Assembly (NCBI RefSeq): GCF_018294505.1
Contig: NC_057802.1
Coordinates: forward strand, 311,830,363 to 311,894,362
Origin: Triticum aestivum
Lineage: Eukaryota; Streptophyta; Magnoliopsida; Poales; Poaceae
Direction: 5' to 3'
DNA: 64,000 nt
This document shows positions 1 to 11,073 of this stretch, piece by piece. The notes below the pieces were generated by a model that was given only the letters and a program-made list of their open reading frames with translations, was not told the origin of the DNA and ran no database searches. The first letter of the stretch is position 1. Every line of letters starts with the position of its first letter. The position numbers and the translations under genes were made by a program.

Positions 1-1091
1 GAGCGAGATGGGAAGCAATGATGCGCCTGTGCCTGGCACGGTCAGGCTTTATGACCAAGATGGCGGTGACCTAGGCGTCGTGGGAAGTGGGGGTGTTCCC
101 GTCCCGTCATGCTGCCATGCATCCCTACCTGGGCCCGGTAGTCTTAGGCCCCGCGTCATTTCGCCCCACCCAGCGGGCGGAACATGCGCGCCATGGGCCC
201 GGCGGCTACTGTCGGCCTAGTGGGAACCAGGGTACCACGGGCCACCTGCCTAAGGCCTAGGAAGGGCCCCTTGGCCATCTCAAGAAGGCAGCCCGCCAGC
301 GGGCATCGTGAAGCCAGCAGCCTCACGAGGGCCTCGCGAAGCCGGCAGCCTCACCGACAAAGGACTTCATCAGGACTAACATGGAAGCAAGCGGCCTTGC
401 AAGGCGCCCTCCCATGAGGCCTCCCCGCAAGGCCTCCCAAGGAGCCACCCGAGGAGCCGCGCGGCACGGGTGCTTCCCACCACATGGGTGACGTCGCCAA
501 GGCTGGCACCAGCCTACGCAGCCAGGACAGTTTCCCCTTCGGTGCTAAGGGAGCAGCTGTGCCTCCCTGCCCCAAACCATGTCCCAAATGTTTCCCCTTT
601 GTTGAAAGAAGACCAATATGGTGGCGCGGCAGGACGCAGATCATTGTGGAGCCCCTGGCGCGTCATGGATAAGAAATTTAGCAGGCGAAGACCACCATTT
701 GTGGGGAGAAGCACCGGCGCCTCTCCCCTTTCAAATTGCCGCCTTGTGGTAGCCCATTCCCTCTCATAATTTTAGGGAAGAGGCCCAAGGCATCTATATA
801 AGGGACGGGGCGGCCACCGTAGCAAAGGATGGACTCCTGCCCAAAGCCTAACACCATTGCTAGCTCCAAAGAGCTCCAGCTCATCTTGTAGCTCCAAGAG
901 CACTGTCCATAAGCAATACAACCAAGAAGGAGTAGGATTTTACACCGCATGGTGGCCCGAGCCTGAGTAGCTCGCTGTTTCATTGTCACGCCTAGCTCAT
1001 AGCCTTGTAGACGCAAAGCCAGGCCCCCAAAGCTTGAACCAGGATTTTTGGAGGATTTCCCCTGGCTAAGAATCAACCCCCCTATAATTAA
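1..1091 (+). repeat. GC-rich LTR-like fragment of an unidentified retrotransposon
   Basis: This GC-rich block resembles nothing else in the window. It has the layout of an LTR promoter region: a TATATAAG box at 795-802, then a leader-like stretch (about 825-1000) with the AAGGAGTAGGATTTTACACC type of sequence that I associate with the R/U5 part of grass Gypsy LTRs. Open frames on both strands (for example minus 351-1076) are low-complexity or lack recognisable domains and are not called as genes. The right junction lies near 1080-1091, where similarity to the B-family LTR begins. The left end is outside the window. Family assignment is not possible from the sequence alone. Confidence 0.45.
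795..802 (+). promoter_or_regulatory. TATA box of the GC-rich LTR-like fragment
   Basis: TATATAAG followed directly by a GC-rich stretch. It is a canonical plant TATA element in the position expected for the U3/R boundary of an LTR. Start-site position is inferred only. Confidence 0.5.
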
Positions 1092-1886
1092 ATGTCCAAT
1101 TCCTTAATGATATTCAATACCCCTCTGATCTTGAACATGGATATGATTTGTGAGTAGTTACTTTTGTTCTTGAAGACATGGGAGAAGTCTTGTTATATCA
1201 TGTGAAGTTCGTATTCATTTGATATTTTGATGATATGTATGTTGTTGCTTCCTTTAGTGGTGTCATGTGAACGTCGACTACATGGAACTTCACCATACTT
1301 GGGCCTAAGGGGAGGCATTGTGGAGTAATAAGTAGATGATGGGTTGCTAGAGTGGCAGAATCTTAAACCGTAGTTTATGCATTATTCCGTAAGGGGCTGA
1401 TTTGAATCCTTATGTTTCATGCTATGGTTAGATTTGTCGTAATTCTTCTTTCGTAGTTGCAGATTCTTGCGAGAGGGGGTAATCATAAGTTGGTTGCTTG
1501 TTCAGGTAAGAACAGCACCCAAGCATCAGTCCACCCACATATTAAATTATCAAAGTAGTGAACGTGAATCACCTAAACATGATGAACGTGACTAGATGAC
1601 AATTCCCATGTGTCCTCTAGAACTCTTTGCTTACCATAAGAGAAAGTTTTGTCTTCTCCTTTGCTATAAAAACGATTGGGCCACCTTGTTGCACCTTTGT
1701 TATTATTGCTACTTGTTACTTGTTACGAATTACCTTGCTACCAAACTATCTGTTACCGCTACTTTCAGTACTTGCAAAGAATACCTTGCTGAAAACCGCT
1801 TATCATTTCCTTCTGCTCCATGTTGGGTTCGACACTCTTACTTATCGAAAGGACTACGATTGATCCCCTGTACTTGTGGGTCATCA
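1092..1886 (+). mobile_element. Truncated LTR of the B family (3' part only)
   Basis: The sequence matches the last ~800 bp of the B and C LTRs (compare 8205-9009 and 47116-47915), including the shared blocks GTGGTGTCATGTGAACGTCG and GGGCCTAAGGG, and ends in the same TCATCA terminus at 1886. The 5' half is missing; the join with the GC-rich block lies near 1091. It sits inside the LTR of element A: after 1886, CTATG (1887-1891) begins a match to the A LTR at about 43485, so CTATG may be the right target-site duplication. Probably a solo LTR later truncated on its left side. Confidence 0.75.
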
Positions 1887-2058
1887 CTATGCTACTAAAC
1901 ACTTTGCTAAAAAAATATTATATCCCAGGTGGTTGAATTGACAACTCAACTGCTAAGGCTCATAAAAATTCTTTGGCTCCCCTTGTGTTGAATCAACAAA
2001 TTTGGGTGAAATACTACCCTCGAAGACTGTCGTGATCCCCTATACTTGTGTGTTATCA
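1887..2058 (+). mobile_element. Element A 5' LTR, 3'-terminal 172 bp
   Basis: Matches the end of the 3' LTR at about 43486-43662, sharing TACTAAACACTTTGCT and CCCTCGAAGACTGTCG, and ends in GTTATCA just before the primer-binding site. The upstream part of the LTR is displaced by the solo LTR fragment at 1092-1886. Confidence 0.8.
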
Positions 2059-2068
2059 AGACCTTTTT

Positions 2069-2086
2069 TGGCGCTATTGTCGGGGA
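2069..2086 (+). other. Element A primer-binding site (tRNA-Asp type, decayed)
   Basis: TGGCGCTATTGTCGGGGA differs at three positions from TGGCGCCGTTGCCGGGGA, the complement of the 3' end of plant tRNA-Asp including its CCA. All three differences are transitions (C to T or G to A), as expected from methylated-cytosine decay. It lies 10 bp after the LTR end. Confidence 0.8.
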
Positions 2087-2126
2087 GCAGAGCTCTATTT
2101 ATTGAGTTCACTTGGGATTTTACACT

Positions 2127-4277
2127 ATGAAGAATCTGAAAGACGCTAATACTAAGATCGTACCCTCTAAGACGAGGAGAGGTAAGTAACTGCCATCTAG
2201 CTCCGCACTTGATTCACCTTATGTTTTAAGTAGGCTTGTGACACCACCACCTGCTATTCATTCTGATATGTCACAAGTAATTGATGATACTACTTCTGCT
2301 ATAAATTAAACTTGTGATGATGTTCTTAAGAAAAAATTAACTTTGTGAAATCTAAAGAAGAGAATCTCCCTCAAGCTTGGGGGAGGCTTCTCCAGTTACT
2401 TAATGCTTTGCTTGATCATCCTCTTAAGAAAAATGAAATACTTGATACTTTTATAAAGACTAACCGATGCTTCTAGGGACTACCTAGATAGTTGTGTTGG
2501 CTGTGTTTTCAGGGAATGAACTGTTGGACAGGCTGAAGAACTATTAAACAATATGTTAAAGAATGTCGATGATTGAACACTTCTTGAACCACCACCGAAG
2601 CCAACTCCAAAAAGAGAGGTATTCTATTCCTCTGTCCCAAAGATATGCAAGAGGCAAAGAAATCTATGAAAGAAAAGGGTATTAAATCCGAAGATGTCAA
2701 TAATTTGCCACCTATTGAAGAAATAGAAGGACTTGATATCCCGACACAGGTAGTAAAGGTAAACTATCTTTATAGATTTGATAAGGGTGATATTGCCTAT
2801 AATAAATCTGCTAGTCAATGCCTGGATGAATTTGAGAATTACATTGCTAAGCAAGAACACTTCAAAATGTATGTTAGTAATCAGTTGAAACGAAATGCTA
2901 TCATGATTGATCGCTTGATTGATTTGATGCTAAGCAAGAACACTTCAAAATGATGTTAGAGGTTTAAGTAAACATTCATCCGTGGTTCATACCCAGTTAG
3001 AAAAAGTTTCTAAGACGCAAAATGATTTGCTGAATGAAATGAATAATAAAATGAATGATCGTGATGTTAAAGTTGTGACTAGAGGAGGCAGAATGACTCA
3101 GGATCCTATATATCCTGAAGTTCATCCTAAGCGAATTGAGCAAGATTCTCATAGAATTAATGTTGATGAACCTAATTCATCTAATAAGAAAAATAAAAAT
3201 AAAAAGGGTAGAACTTTGCATGCTTCTAGTGAACCTGTGGTAGAAAAATCTCCTGGGAATCATAATGATGTTTCTATTTTTGATGCTGAGACACAATCTG
3301 GTAATGAACATCCACCTAGTGATAATGATAATGATAATAATGTTCATGTTGATGCTCAACCAGATAGTGGTAAAGAACCTGATAATGATGTAGAAATAGA
3401 ACTTGTTGTTGATCTTGCTAACCCACCTCCTAAGAATAGAAGATATGATAAAAGTGATTTCATTGCTAGAAAACATGGAAAAGACAGAGAGCCATGGGTT
3501 CAGAAACTCATGCCATTTCCTACTAAGCCTTCCAAAAATATGGATGAGGAGGATTTTGAGCGCTTTGTTGAAATGCTTAGACTCGTGTTTTTGCGCACAT
3601 GTTTGACTGATATTTTGAAAATGCCTCCATATGCTAAATACATGAAAGATATTGTCACTAATAAAAGGAAGATACCTGAAGCTAAAATTTCCACCATGCT
3701 TGCAACTTATTATTTTAAGGGTGGACTACCTAAAAAGTTAGGAGATCCAAGAATACCCACCATACCATGCTCCATTAAAAGAAGTTATGTTAAAACTGCC
3801 TTGTGTGATTTAGGAGCAGGTGTCAGTGTTATGCCTTTATCTTTATATAGAAGACTTGATTTGGATACGTTGACACCTACTGAAATCTCTTTGCAAATGG
3901 CTGATAAATCAACTGCTATACCTATTGGAATATGTGAGGATGTTCCTGTTGTTGTTGCAAATGTTACTATCTTAATAGACTTTGTTATTCTTGATATGCC
4001 CAAGGACGACAACATGTAGATTATCCTTGGTAGACCCTTTTTGAATACTGCAGGGGTTGTTATTGACTGCAATAAAAGCAAGGTTACTTTTCATGTCAAT
4101 GGTAATGAGCATATAGTTTATTTTCTGAGGAAGCAAAGTTCAGTTAATAATATCAACATTATTGAAAAAATTGCGACAATTAGTATTGGAGGTTTCAAAT
4201 TCCCTCTCCCGACCGTCAAAAAGAAATATGAAACACTTATTGTTGGGGAGATGCATATCCCCATTGAGGTAACCTAG
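2127..4277 (+). pseudogene. Element A gag-protease (degraded)
   Basis: Translation would start at the ATG at 2127, about 40 bp after the primer-binding site. The early part is broken by stops; the best open stretches are 2645-2953, 2982-4019 and 4041-4277. The middle is Asn/Asp/Ser-rich and hydrophilic (gag linker). The C-terminal part holds a retroviral-type aspartyl protease with the active-site signature ALCDLGAGVSVMP (about 3799-3837), continuing past a stop at 4017-4019. It would process the Gag polyprotein in the virus-like particle. No CCHC zinc knuckle was found. Homology of the protease segment to those of B (34110-34450) and C (49178-49500) is clear; the gag part is much more diverged. 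Confidence 0.75.
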
Positions 4278-4976
4278 TGTTGCACGAAAATTATTTGGTT
4301 TCATGGTACTCGAATATAGTTTGTTAATAAGACTTGATCAGCCTTATTGATGTATTATTTTTTAGGGGCATGTGGTCAATGAATTTAGTAAGCACAACCT
4401 ACATAACTACTGTTTTCCCTCTGTTATTTAAAGTTCAATAAAGTAGAATGCCATGATTATCCTGTTTTCTGAATTATCCGTGCAATAAAAAAAGTCCCAA
4501 AAATAAAAGTTCTCGGAATGACCTGAAAATTTAGTATAATTTTTTCTACATATTTAAGAATTTTTGGCACTGAACACACCCCAGGGGGTGCACCTGTGAT
4601 CCAAGAGCTCACAAGGCGGCCCCTCGGGGAGCGCCTAGTGAGATCATGGATCCCACAGGGGGCCCTCACTTAGTGCACCAGCCCACTGCCTTCTCCTTCC
4701 TCCAGAAAAAATCAACATAGCTTCCTAGCTCGTTTTCGTTGATTTTTAGTCTCCTTGCTCGGAGCTCCATTTTCAAAACTGTTTTGAGGAATTACTCCTT
4801 GGTATGTGACTCCTCCAATGGTCAAATCATTTTTTGTTCTAGTGCTTTATGTTTTGCATATTTTGCTACTGTGGGTGACCATGTATATGAGCTTGCATGT
4901 TGAATTTGAATGGTTCAAAGTAGTTTTGATGCATGATATAGCCTCTCGAAACTTGTGGGAGTAATTGCTATAAATT
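4278..4976 (+). other. Element A non-coding spacer where pol would be expected
   Basis: In B and C the protease is followed by about 3 kb of RT, RNase H and integrase. Here the frame stops and 700 bp of AT-rich non-coding DNA follows. It includes a GC-rich, hairpin-prone patch at 4579-4672 (inverted CCCCAGGGGG and ATCCCACAGGGGG types) and a pyrimidine run ending in TTTTTTGTTCTAG (about 4831-4843) that could be a splice acceptor for the following ORF. No pol remnant is visible. Confidence 0.6.
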
Positions 4977-6044
4977 TTGTTAAGTTTTGTTCATGTTTAT
5001 TTTGAGGGACTAAAAATTTCAGAAATTTTTCAGAAAAAGAAAATGTTTAAGATGATGTTGAGAGGTTCTTCGAGCTCGCGTTCAAAGAAACTCCGAAGAA
5101 GAAGCCCAAGTACAAGCTTCCTCGTGCGATCGTGCGAATGGCCGTGCAACACATTCTTGAGGCATGCAGGCATTCATGATATTTCTATTATTTGGTGAAC
5201 AATGATGGCTTCATCCCGTTCCTTGAAGATAAGTGTGATCAGTACCTCCTCCTCACCAATACTTTTGTGCAAAATTTCTACTTACATGCTAGGAGGGATA
5301 CACCCACTGTGTCATTCCACCTCTATGATATTCCTCAAGAAATGACACTTGATAGTTTTGCCAAGTATGCAAAATCCCTAATGAGGGCAGCCCTCTAGAG
5401 CCACATCCTAGGGACGTCACGGATTTTATATATGCAGTGACTGTGGGGGAGACTAGAGGAGTGTCTGATCTAGAGTTGCTACTTTACATTTTTCTTATTT
5501 TGCGCTACTACTCATTATTTGGTGGGAGACGTTTAATGTTTAGGTGGGAGAGTGGAATGCTCAGTCCCCTGATGTTGCTATTTTGCGTCATGCTCTTTAC
5601 TGTGATAGAACTTTTAGTTTGGGAGCTATGGTTGCTCGACGGTTACACACTAACTACTCGAAGGGCGTTATTTATTGTGGTATTTATGCTTCCTGCCTCA
5701 CTAGATATTTTGAGATTTCTGTTAGGCACGAGGAGGATGAGCTTTTACCTACCAAATATCTTGATTATGGTAGCATGGTTGAGCATAATTTTATTAATTC
5801 TGGCATCAGATGCTTTCGGTATAAGTTGGTATTTAGTTAGGGTACTCATGACATTATTACTTTGCATGCATCGTCTTTGTTCGATCTTTCCAAGGGCAGG
5901 TACACTATTATGCCTGAGGACAGTTATGCTTATTGGGGCTCGCCACCGCCCTCAGCACCTGAGCTAGAGCCAGCCGCGGAGCCTATCTATCAGTGGGAGC
6001 CTCAGTATGACCTTGGATCTGACTACTCTCAGTCGTGTCCCTAG
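4977..6044 (+). pseudogene. Element A ATHILA-ORF1-like extra ORF (degraded)
   Basis: The coding signal changes frame several times: Lys-rich start near 5050, then NDGFIPFLEDKCDQYLL (5199 on), VGETRGVSDLELL (about 5440), ARRLHTNYSKGVIYCGIYAS (about 5634) and a C-terminal Pro/Glu-rich tail ending at 6044. This pattern recalls the extra ORF of plant Athila elements (ATHILA ORF-1 family), whose biochemical role is unknown. At least two frameshifts and several stops are present. The hydrophobic 176-aa frame at 5437-5967 is partly an out-of-frame shadow and should not be taken for a membrane protein. It is followed by a polypurine-like motif at 6066. Confidence 0.65.
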
Positions 6045-7484
6045 ACCAAGTTAGGCCAAAAGCCTAAGCTTGGGGGAGTACATATTTTTCACCAACATTA
6101 CATTCATGTATCACACACTCATTCGACTTGTCGGTGTTCATCCTCTTTCGTTCTAGATCCATGTTAGTTTTATTTTTGCTTTCTTCTTGTGTGTTTGAAA
6201 AACATGGAAAACCCAAAAATATTTCTCGCTTCTTTTCGGTTTTTCTTTCCCGTTTAATTAGTTTGTAGTAGTAAAAGAAAACTCAAAAAGATTTCTCATT
6301 TCTTCTTTTGTTTGTTGGGAGCTTTCACGTGTAAATAGTTTTTCTCATTTTTTTCGTTTTTCCTTCATTACTTTGCTTTCTTCAGAAAAGCTAAAAACTC
6401 TGATAACATTTCAGTGTGTTTCTCTGAAATTCTTCTCTTGTATTTGAGTTGTCATAAGGAGAAGACCGCGATGAAATTGTTGAGTGGCTCTCATATGCGC
6501 TATTGTTGATCTAACGAAGAGCCAATATTACCTTGTCTTGTTTGAATAAAATAATCGCAGATTCCAGCTTAGTCCAGGGCTCACTTGAACTATTATTATT
6601 TTCACATCATTCGGTTGTGAAAGTGAAAGGAAATAATGACGATGATTTGATGAAGTTATTGCGGTGAAGGAAAGCTGGTATGAACTCTTCTTGTTTTTTT
6701 ATGTAAATATGTTTAACTAAGTCGATCTTGATTCAGCATATTCCGAGTAAACATGTTTGTGATGAAAATTAGAGACTAAAGTTGCTCATGTCATGCTTAA
6801 ATAGCTAGGAGTGGATAATGATTTATCTTTAGTGCCAACATGCATTAAAATGGTTGTGATGTAGTGTGCTAGTATGCTATCCTCCTCTAAATGATTCAAG
6901 TGGCTTGAGTTGGCACATATTCGCACATGTAGTTGATTCAAAACCAGCGCAGCCTTCGTGATATTTATGTTTAGGGCGTTTATATCCTACTCATGCTCAT
7001 GTCCAATGTTAATTATTCGCAATGCATGATTATGACTGTCGTCGCTCTCTAGGTGGTTGCTCCTCAATCTATTTGCTAGCATTCACATGTACTAAGCGGG
7101 ACTACTGCTTGTGCATAAAAGATCATTAACCCCAAATTAAGTTGTTCCAGATGAGTTCACCATATCTACATATATGCGGTATTACTCTGCCGTTCTAAGT
7201 AAATTTGCATATGCCACCTCTAATCGTTGAAATAAACATCTATTTTGTGTGCCCGTACTGCTCAGGGAGCAACTGGGGGGTCAATATCTTCCATGCTATG
7301 TGGTTTACTCTCACGATGGGTGTTTATTCACTTGTCATTGCACGAGAGAGAGGATGGTAATTGGGGTGCCCAATTCTGTAATAAAAAATGCAAAAAATAT
7401 AGAAAAACAACTCCCCAGGAAAGTTGATTGTTTGGAGGGCACCCGAGGATTCGGCTAGCCATGACTTGTGTATTTACGTTTGAG
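6045..7484 (+). other. Element A 3' non-coding region (left part)
   Basis: AT-rich, no coding signal on either strand. It begins with AAGCTTGGGGGAG at 6066-6078, the same motif that serves as polypurine tract in this lineage. The stretch resembles the long 3' spacers of Athila-type elements and continues at 41595 beyond the inserted element B. Confidence 0.6.
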
Positions 7485-7489
7485 GGGGA
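7485..7489 (+). repeat. Target-site duplication of element B (left copy)
   Basis: GGGGA here and GGGGA at 41590-41594 directly flank the two B LTRs. Confidence 0.85.
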
Positions 7490-7768
7490 TGATACGTCCA
7501 TTTTGCATCATGTTTTCCTGCTGTTATTTATGATGTTTTTATGCATAATAATGCTTTTTGGAGTAATTCTAATGCCTTTTCCCTCATAATATGCAAGGTA
7601 CACACAAAGAGGGAGAATTCCGGCAGCTGGAAATCTGGATCTGGAAAAGCTACGTCAGGCTACCTATTCTGCACAACTCCAAACAAGCTGAAACTTGACG
7701 GAGATTTTTTATGGAATATTAGAAGAATATTGAAGGAAATAAGTACCAGAGGGGGCCCACCAGGTGGG

Positions 7769-7820
7769 CACAACCCACTTGGGCGCGTCAGGGAGCCCAG
7801 GCGCACCCTGGTGGGTTGTG
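7769..7820 (+). repeat. GC-rich inverted repeat in B U3
   Basis: Arms CACAACCCACTTGGGCGCG (7769-7787) and GCGCACCCTGGTGGGTTGTG (7801-7820) are near-complementary with a 13-nt spacer. The better-preserved copy in the 3' LTR (40347-40366 and 40379-40398) has at most two mismatches. It lies about 40 bp upstream of the TATA box. A regulatory role is inference. Confidence 0.65.
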
Positions 7821-7855
7821 CTCACCCAGCCCCACCTCTGGTGCCCATCTTCTGG

Positions 7856-7863
7856 TATATAAG
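7856..7863 (+). promoter_or_regulatory. TATA box of B 5' LTR
   Basis: TATATAAG, conserved at 40434-40441 in the 3' LTR; in C the same place reads TGATATATATG (about 46755). Confidence 0.65.
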
Positions 7864-9020
7864 TCATTTTGACCTAGAAAAAATAAGGAGAGGACTTTCG
7901 GGACGGAGCGCCGCCGTCTCTAGGCGGAACTTGGGTAGGAGCACTTTTCCCTCCGGTAGAGCGATTCCGCCGGGGGAACTTCCCTCCCGGAGGGGGAAAT
8001 CATCGTCATCATCATCACCAACAACTCTCCCAAGTTGGGGAGGGCAATCTCCTTCAACATCTTCAACAACACCATCTCCTCTCAAACCCTAGTTCATCTC
8101 TTGTGTTCAATCTTTGTACTGGAACTATAGATTGGTGCTTGTGGGTGACTAGTAGTGTTGATTACATCTTGTAGTTGATTACTATATGGTTTATTTGGTG
8201 GAAGATTATATGTTCAGATCCAACATGCTATTTAATACTCCTCTGATCTTGAGCGTGATTATCATTTGTGAGTAGTTACTTTTGTTCTTGAGGTCACGGG
8301 AGAAATCATGTTGCAAGTAATAATGTGAACTTGATATGTGTTCGATATTTTGATAGTATGTATGTTGTGATTCCCTTAGTGGTGTCATGTGAACGTCAAC
8401 TACATGACACTTCACCATATTTGGGCCTAAGGGAATGCATTGTGGAGTAGTTATTAGATGATGGGTTGCGAGAGTGACAGAAGCTTAAACCCTAGTTTAT
8501 GCGCTATTCCGTAAGGGGCTGATTTGGATCCAAAAGTTTAATGCTATGGTTAGAATTTATTCTTAATACTTTTCTCCTAGTTGCGGATGCTTGCGATGGG
8601 GTTAATCATAAGTAGGAGGTTTGTTCAAGTAAGAACAACACCTAAGCACCCGTCCACCCACATATCAAAATACCAAAGTAGCGAACACAAATCGAACCAA
8701 CATGATGAAAGTGACTAGATGAAATTCCCGTGTACCCTCAAGAACGCTTTGCTTACTATAAGAGACCTTTTTGGCCTATCCGTTGCCTCAAAAGGAATGG
8801 GCTACCTTGCTGCACTTTTGTTACTACTATCATTACTTGCTCGTTACAAATTATCTTGCTATCAAACTACTCTGTTACTTACAATTTTAGCACTTGCAGA
8901 CATTACCTTGCTGAAAACCACTTGTCATTTCCTTCTGCTCCTTGGTGGGTTCAACACTCTTACTTATCAAAAAGAGCTACAATTGATCCCCTATACTTGT
9001 GGGTCGTCAAGGCTATTTTC

Positions 9021-9038
9021 TGGCGCCGTTGCCGGGGA
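9021..9038 (+). other. Element B primer-binding site (tRNA-Asp)
   Basis: TGGCGCCGTTGCCGGGGA is an 18-base perfect complement to the 3' end of plant tRNA-Asp (ending TCCCCGGCAACGGCG plus CCA). It starts 12 bp after the LTR. Priming by tRNA-Asp is typical of Athila-type elements. Confidence 0.9.
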
Positions 9039-9115
9039 GCGAAGCGCCTTTTGTAAGTGGAATTTGGCAAGAGAACATTTATATAGTGTGCTGAAATTTA
9101 TTGTCACTTGTTACT

Positions 9116-9529
9116 ATGGAAAACAATCCTTTGAGTGGTTTGTTCGGGGTATCTTCACCTCGACCGGAACCAAAATTAGCTACCCCTCAACCTACTGCAC
9201 CTACTGAAAATATTGAATATGATATTCCTTCGGGTATGATAGAACAACTGCTAGCTTTCCTTATGCAGGAGACGGAACTAAACATCCTGATATGCACTTG
9301 ATATATGTGGAACAAATTTGTGGATTGTTTAAGCTTGTAGATTTACTCGGAGATGAAGATAATAAGAAGGTTTTCCCTTTATCTTTGAAGGGAAAAGCGT
9401 TGGCATGGTATAGGCTATGCGATGACATTGGACCTTGGAATTGGAATCGATTGAAATTGGAGTTTCACCAAAAAATATCCTATGCATCTAGTTCATCGTG
9501 ATCGGAATTATATATATATAATTTCTGTC
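9116..9529 (+). pseudogene. Element B gag, N-terminal part
   Basis: Begins at the ATG at 9116 (MENNPLSGLFGVSSPRP), matching the start of C gag at 48022. The retrotransposon gag core KVFPLSLKGKALAWYRL (about 9370-9420) is clear. A 1-bp deletion near 9256 relative to C shifts the frame, and the coding region is cut at 9534 by element M; it resumes at 33405. Gag would form the virus-like particle core. A stop-free join across M is not implied. Confidence 0.8.
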
Positions 9530-9534
9530 CTCGT
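9530..9534 (+). repeat. Target-site duplication of element M (left copy)
   Basis: CTCGT here and at 33400-33404 flank M exactly, and B gag similarity to C continues straight across the pair. Confidence 0.9.
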
Positions 9535-10266
9535 TGAAAGGATCGATATAGTTGACTAGAGGGGGGGTGAATAGGCAACTAACAATTTTTTTGTTTTTCT
9601 TTACCAATTTAAACTTTGCATCAAAGTAGGTTGTCTAGATATGCAACTAGGTGAGCAACCTATATGATGCAACTACAATAAGCACACAAGCAAGCAAGAG
9701 ATATAGCACAAATAAGCATGCACAAGTAAAGGCATGAGATAACCAAGAGTGGGGCCGGTGAAGACGAGGATGTCTTACCGAAGTTCCTTCCCTTTGAGGG
9801 GAAGTACGTCTCCGTTAGAGCGGTGTGGAGGCACAATGCTCCCCAAGAAGCCACTAGGGCCACCGTATTCTCCTCACGCCCTCACACAATGCGAGATGCC
9901 GTGATTCCACTATTGGTGCCCTTGGAGGCGGCGACCGAACCTTTACAAACAAGGTTGGGGCAATCTCCACAACTTAATTGGAGGCTCCCAACGACACCAC
10001 GAAGCTTCACCACAATGGACTATGGCTCCGCGGTGACCTCAACCATCTAGGGTGCTCAAACACCCAAGAGTAACAAGATCCACAAGGGATTAGTGGGGGG
10101 AATCAAATTTCTCTTGGTGGAAGTGTAGATCGGGGCCTTCTCAACCACTCCCGAGCAAATCAACAAGTTTGATTGGCTAGGGAGTGAGATCGGGCGAAAA
10201 TGGAGCTTGGAGCAACAATGGAGCTTAGGGTTGGAAGAGGTGGTCAACTCGGGGAAGAAGACACCC

Positions 10267-10276
10267 CTTATATAGT
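10267..10276 (-). promoter_or_regulatory. TATA box of M 3' LTR
   Basis: CTATATAAGG on the minus strand; the same sequence stands in the 5' LTR near 32428-32437. Confidence 0.6.
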
Positions 10277-10318
10277 GGAGAGACAAATCCAACCGTTATC
10301 CACCAACCCATTCTACGC

Positions 10319-10608
10319 AGCACGGTACTACCGCGCCGGAGCTGCGGTACTACCGCAGGCACACGCGGTGCTACCGCGGGGCCTTACGGTACTACCGCCT
10401 AAACAGCACAGACCTGGCTAGCCCAACCGCACTGGGGCGGAGAGCGGTAGAACCGCACAAGCGGTACTACCGCATCACCTTGTGGTACTACCGCAAGGCA
10501 GGGAAGGTCCAAAGGACGGGGAGGCACGGACATAAAAAATTACATCCGTAGCAACTTCCGCTGAGTTGGAGTCGATGCTAAATCCTACACGGTAGTACGG
10601 CTGGAGGA
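10319..10608. repeat. GCGGTACTACCGC palindrome cluster, part 1 (M 3' LTR)
   Basis: About eight copies of the 13-bp odd palindrome GCGGTA-C-TACCGC or near variants (GCGGTGCTACCGC, GCGGTAGAACCGC, ACGGTAGTACGG). The array continues at 22492 beyond Angela. Each copy can form a 6-bp stem and reads almost the same on both strands. Confidence 0.85.
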
Positions 10609-10613
10609 GCGGT
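10609..10613 (+). repeat. Target-site duplication of the Angela compound (left copy)
   Basis: GCGGT, repeated at 22492-22496. The target is the left arm of one palindrome unit in the M LTR. Confidence 0.85.
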
Positions 10614-11051
10614 TGAAGGAAATCGCAAACCGGATACGTATTTACATTGAACGGTGGAGCTGTCAGTTGGTGCAGTTCTAAGCAAAGTGTCGTGGCGGGA
10701 TCTACGTGTGAAGCGGAGTACATAGCTGCTTCGGAAGCAGCAAATGAAGGAGTCTGGATGAAGGAGTTCATATCCGATCTAGGTGTCATACCTAGTGCAT
10801 CGGGACCAATGAAAATCTTTTGTGACAATACTGGTGCAATTGCCTTAGCAAAGGAATCCAGATTTCACAAGAGAACCAAGCACATCAAAAGACGCTTCAA
10901 TTCCATCCGGGATTTAGTCCAGGTGGGAGACATAGAAATTTGCAAGATACATACGGATCTAAATGTTGCAGACCCGTTGACTAAGCCTCTTCCACGAGCA
11001 AAACATGATCAGCACCAAGACTCCATGGGTGTAAGAATCATTACTGTGTAA
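10614..11051 (+). pseudogene. Angela LTR stub fused to a pol 3' fragment (RNase H)
   Basis: 10614-10623 is the LTR start TGAAGGAAAT; from there the sequence jumps to the RNase H coding region matching 20287-20717. AAAT at the junction (10620-10623) occurs at both parental sites, a microhomology join. The remaining ORF (about 134 aa, stop at 11049-11051) has the RNase H residues in CEAEYIA and CDNTGAIAL but lacks the first catalytic Asp segment, so it cannot be active. It is near-identical to the copy at 20314-20717. Confidence 0.85.
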
Positions 11052-11073
11052 TCTAGATTATTGACTCTAGTGC

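Larger units (their letters stand above)
7490..9009 (+). mobile_element. Element B 5' LTR
   Basis: 1520 bp, from TGATACGTCCATTTTGC to GGGTCGTCA, matching the 3' LTR at 40069-41589 (1521 bp) over its whole length with about 3-4% differences by eye. U3 holds a GC-rich inverted repeat (7769-7820) and a TATA box (7856-7863). Short ORFs inside (for example 7541-8092 and 8719-9207) recur in the other LTR copies and have no domain. Confidence 0.9.
9535..10613 (-). mobile_element. Element M 3' LTR, distal part
   Basis: Matches 31694-32760 of the 5' LTR. The outer end reads TGAAAGGATCGATATAG on the plus strand, that is, the LTR ends in CA on the minus strand. A TATA box (CTATATAAGG, minus strand) lies at 10267-10276. 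Cut at 10613 by the Angela compound element. Confidence 0.9.

Noticed and set aside
351..1076. Minus-strand and plus-strand ORFs in the GC-rich block at the left edge
   Set aside because: No domain, and the block looks like an LTR promoter and leader with its TATA box on the plus strand.
5437..5967. 176-codon ORF with many hydrophobic residues, looking like a membrane protein
   Set aside because: Only its first part is in the ATHILA-ORF1 frame; the rest is an out-of-frame reading, as the neighbouring frame 5544-5840 holds the family-like sequence.
7541..8092. 183-codon ORF in the B 5' LTR
   Set aside because: Lies across U3 inverted repeat and TATA box; the reading frame is not kept in the 3' LTR or in C.
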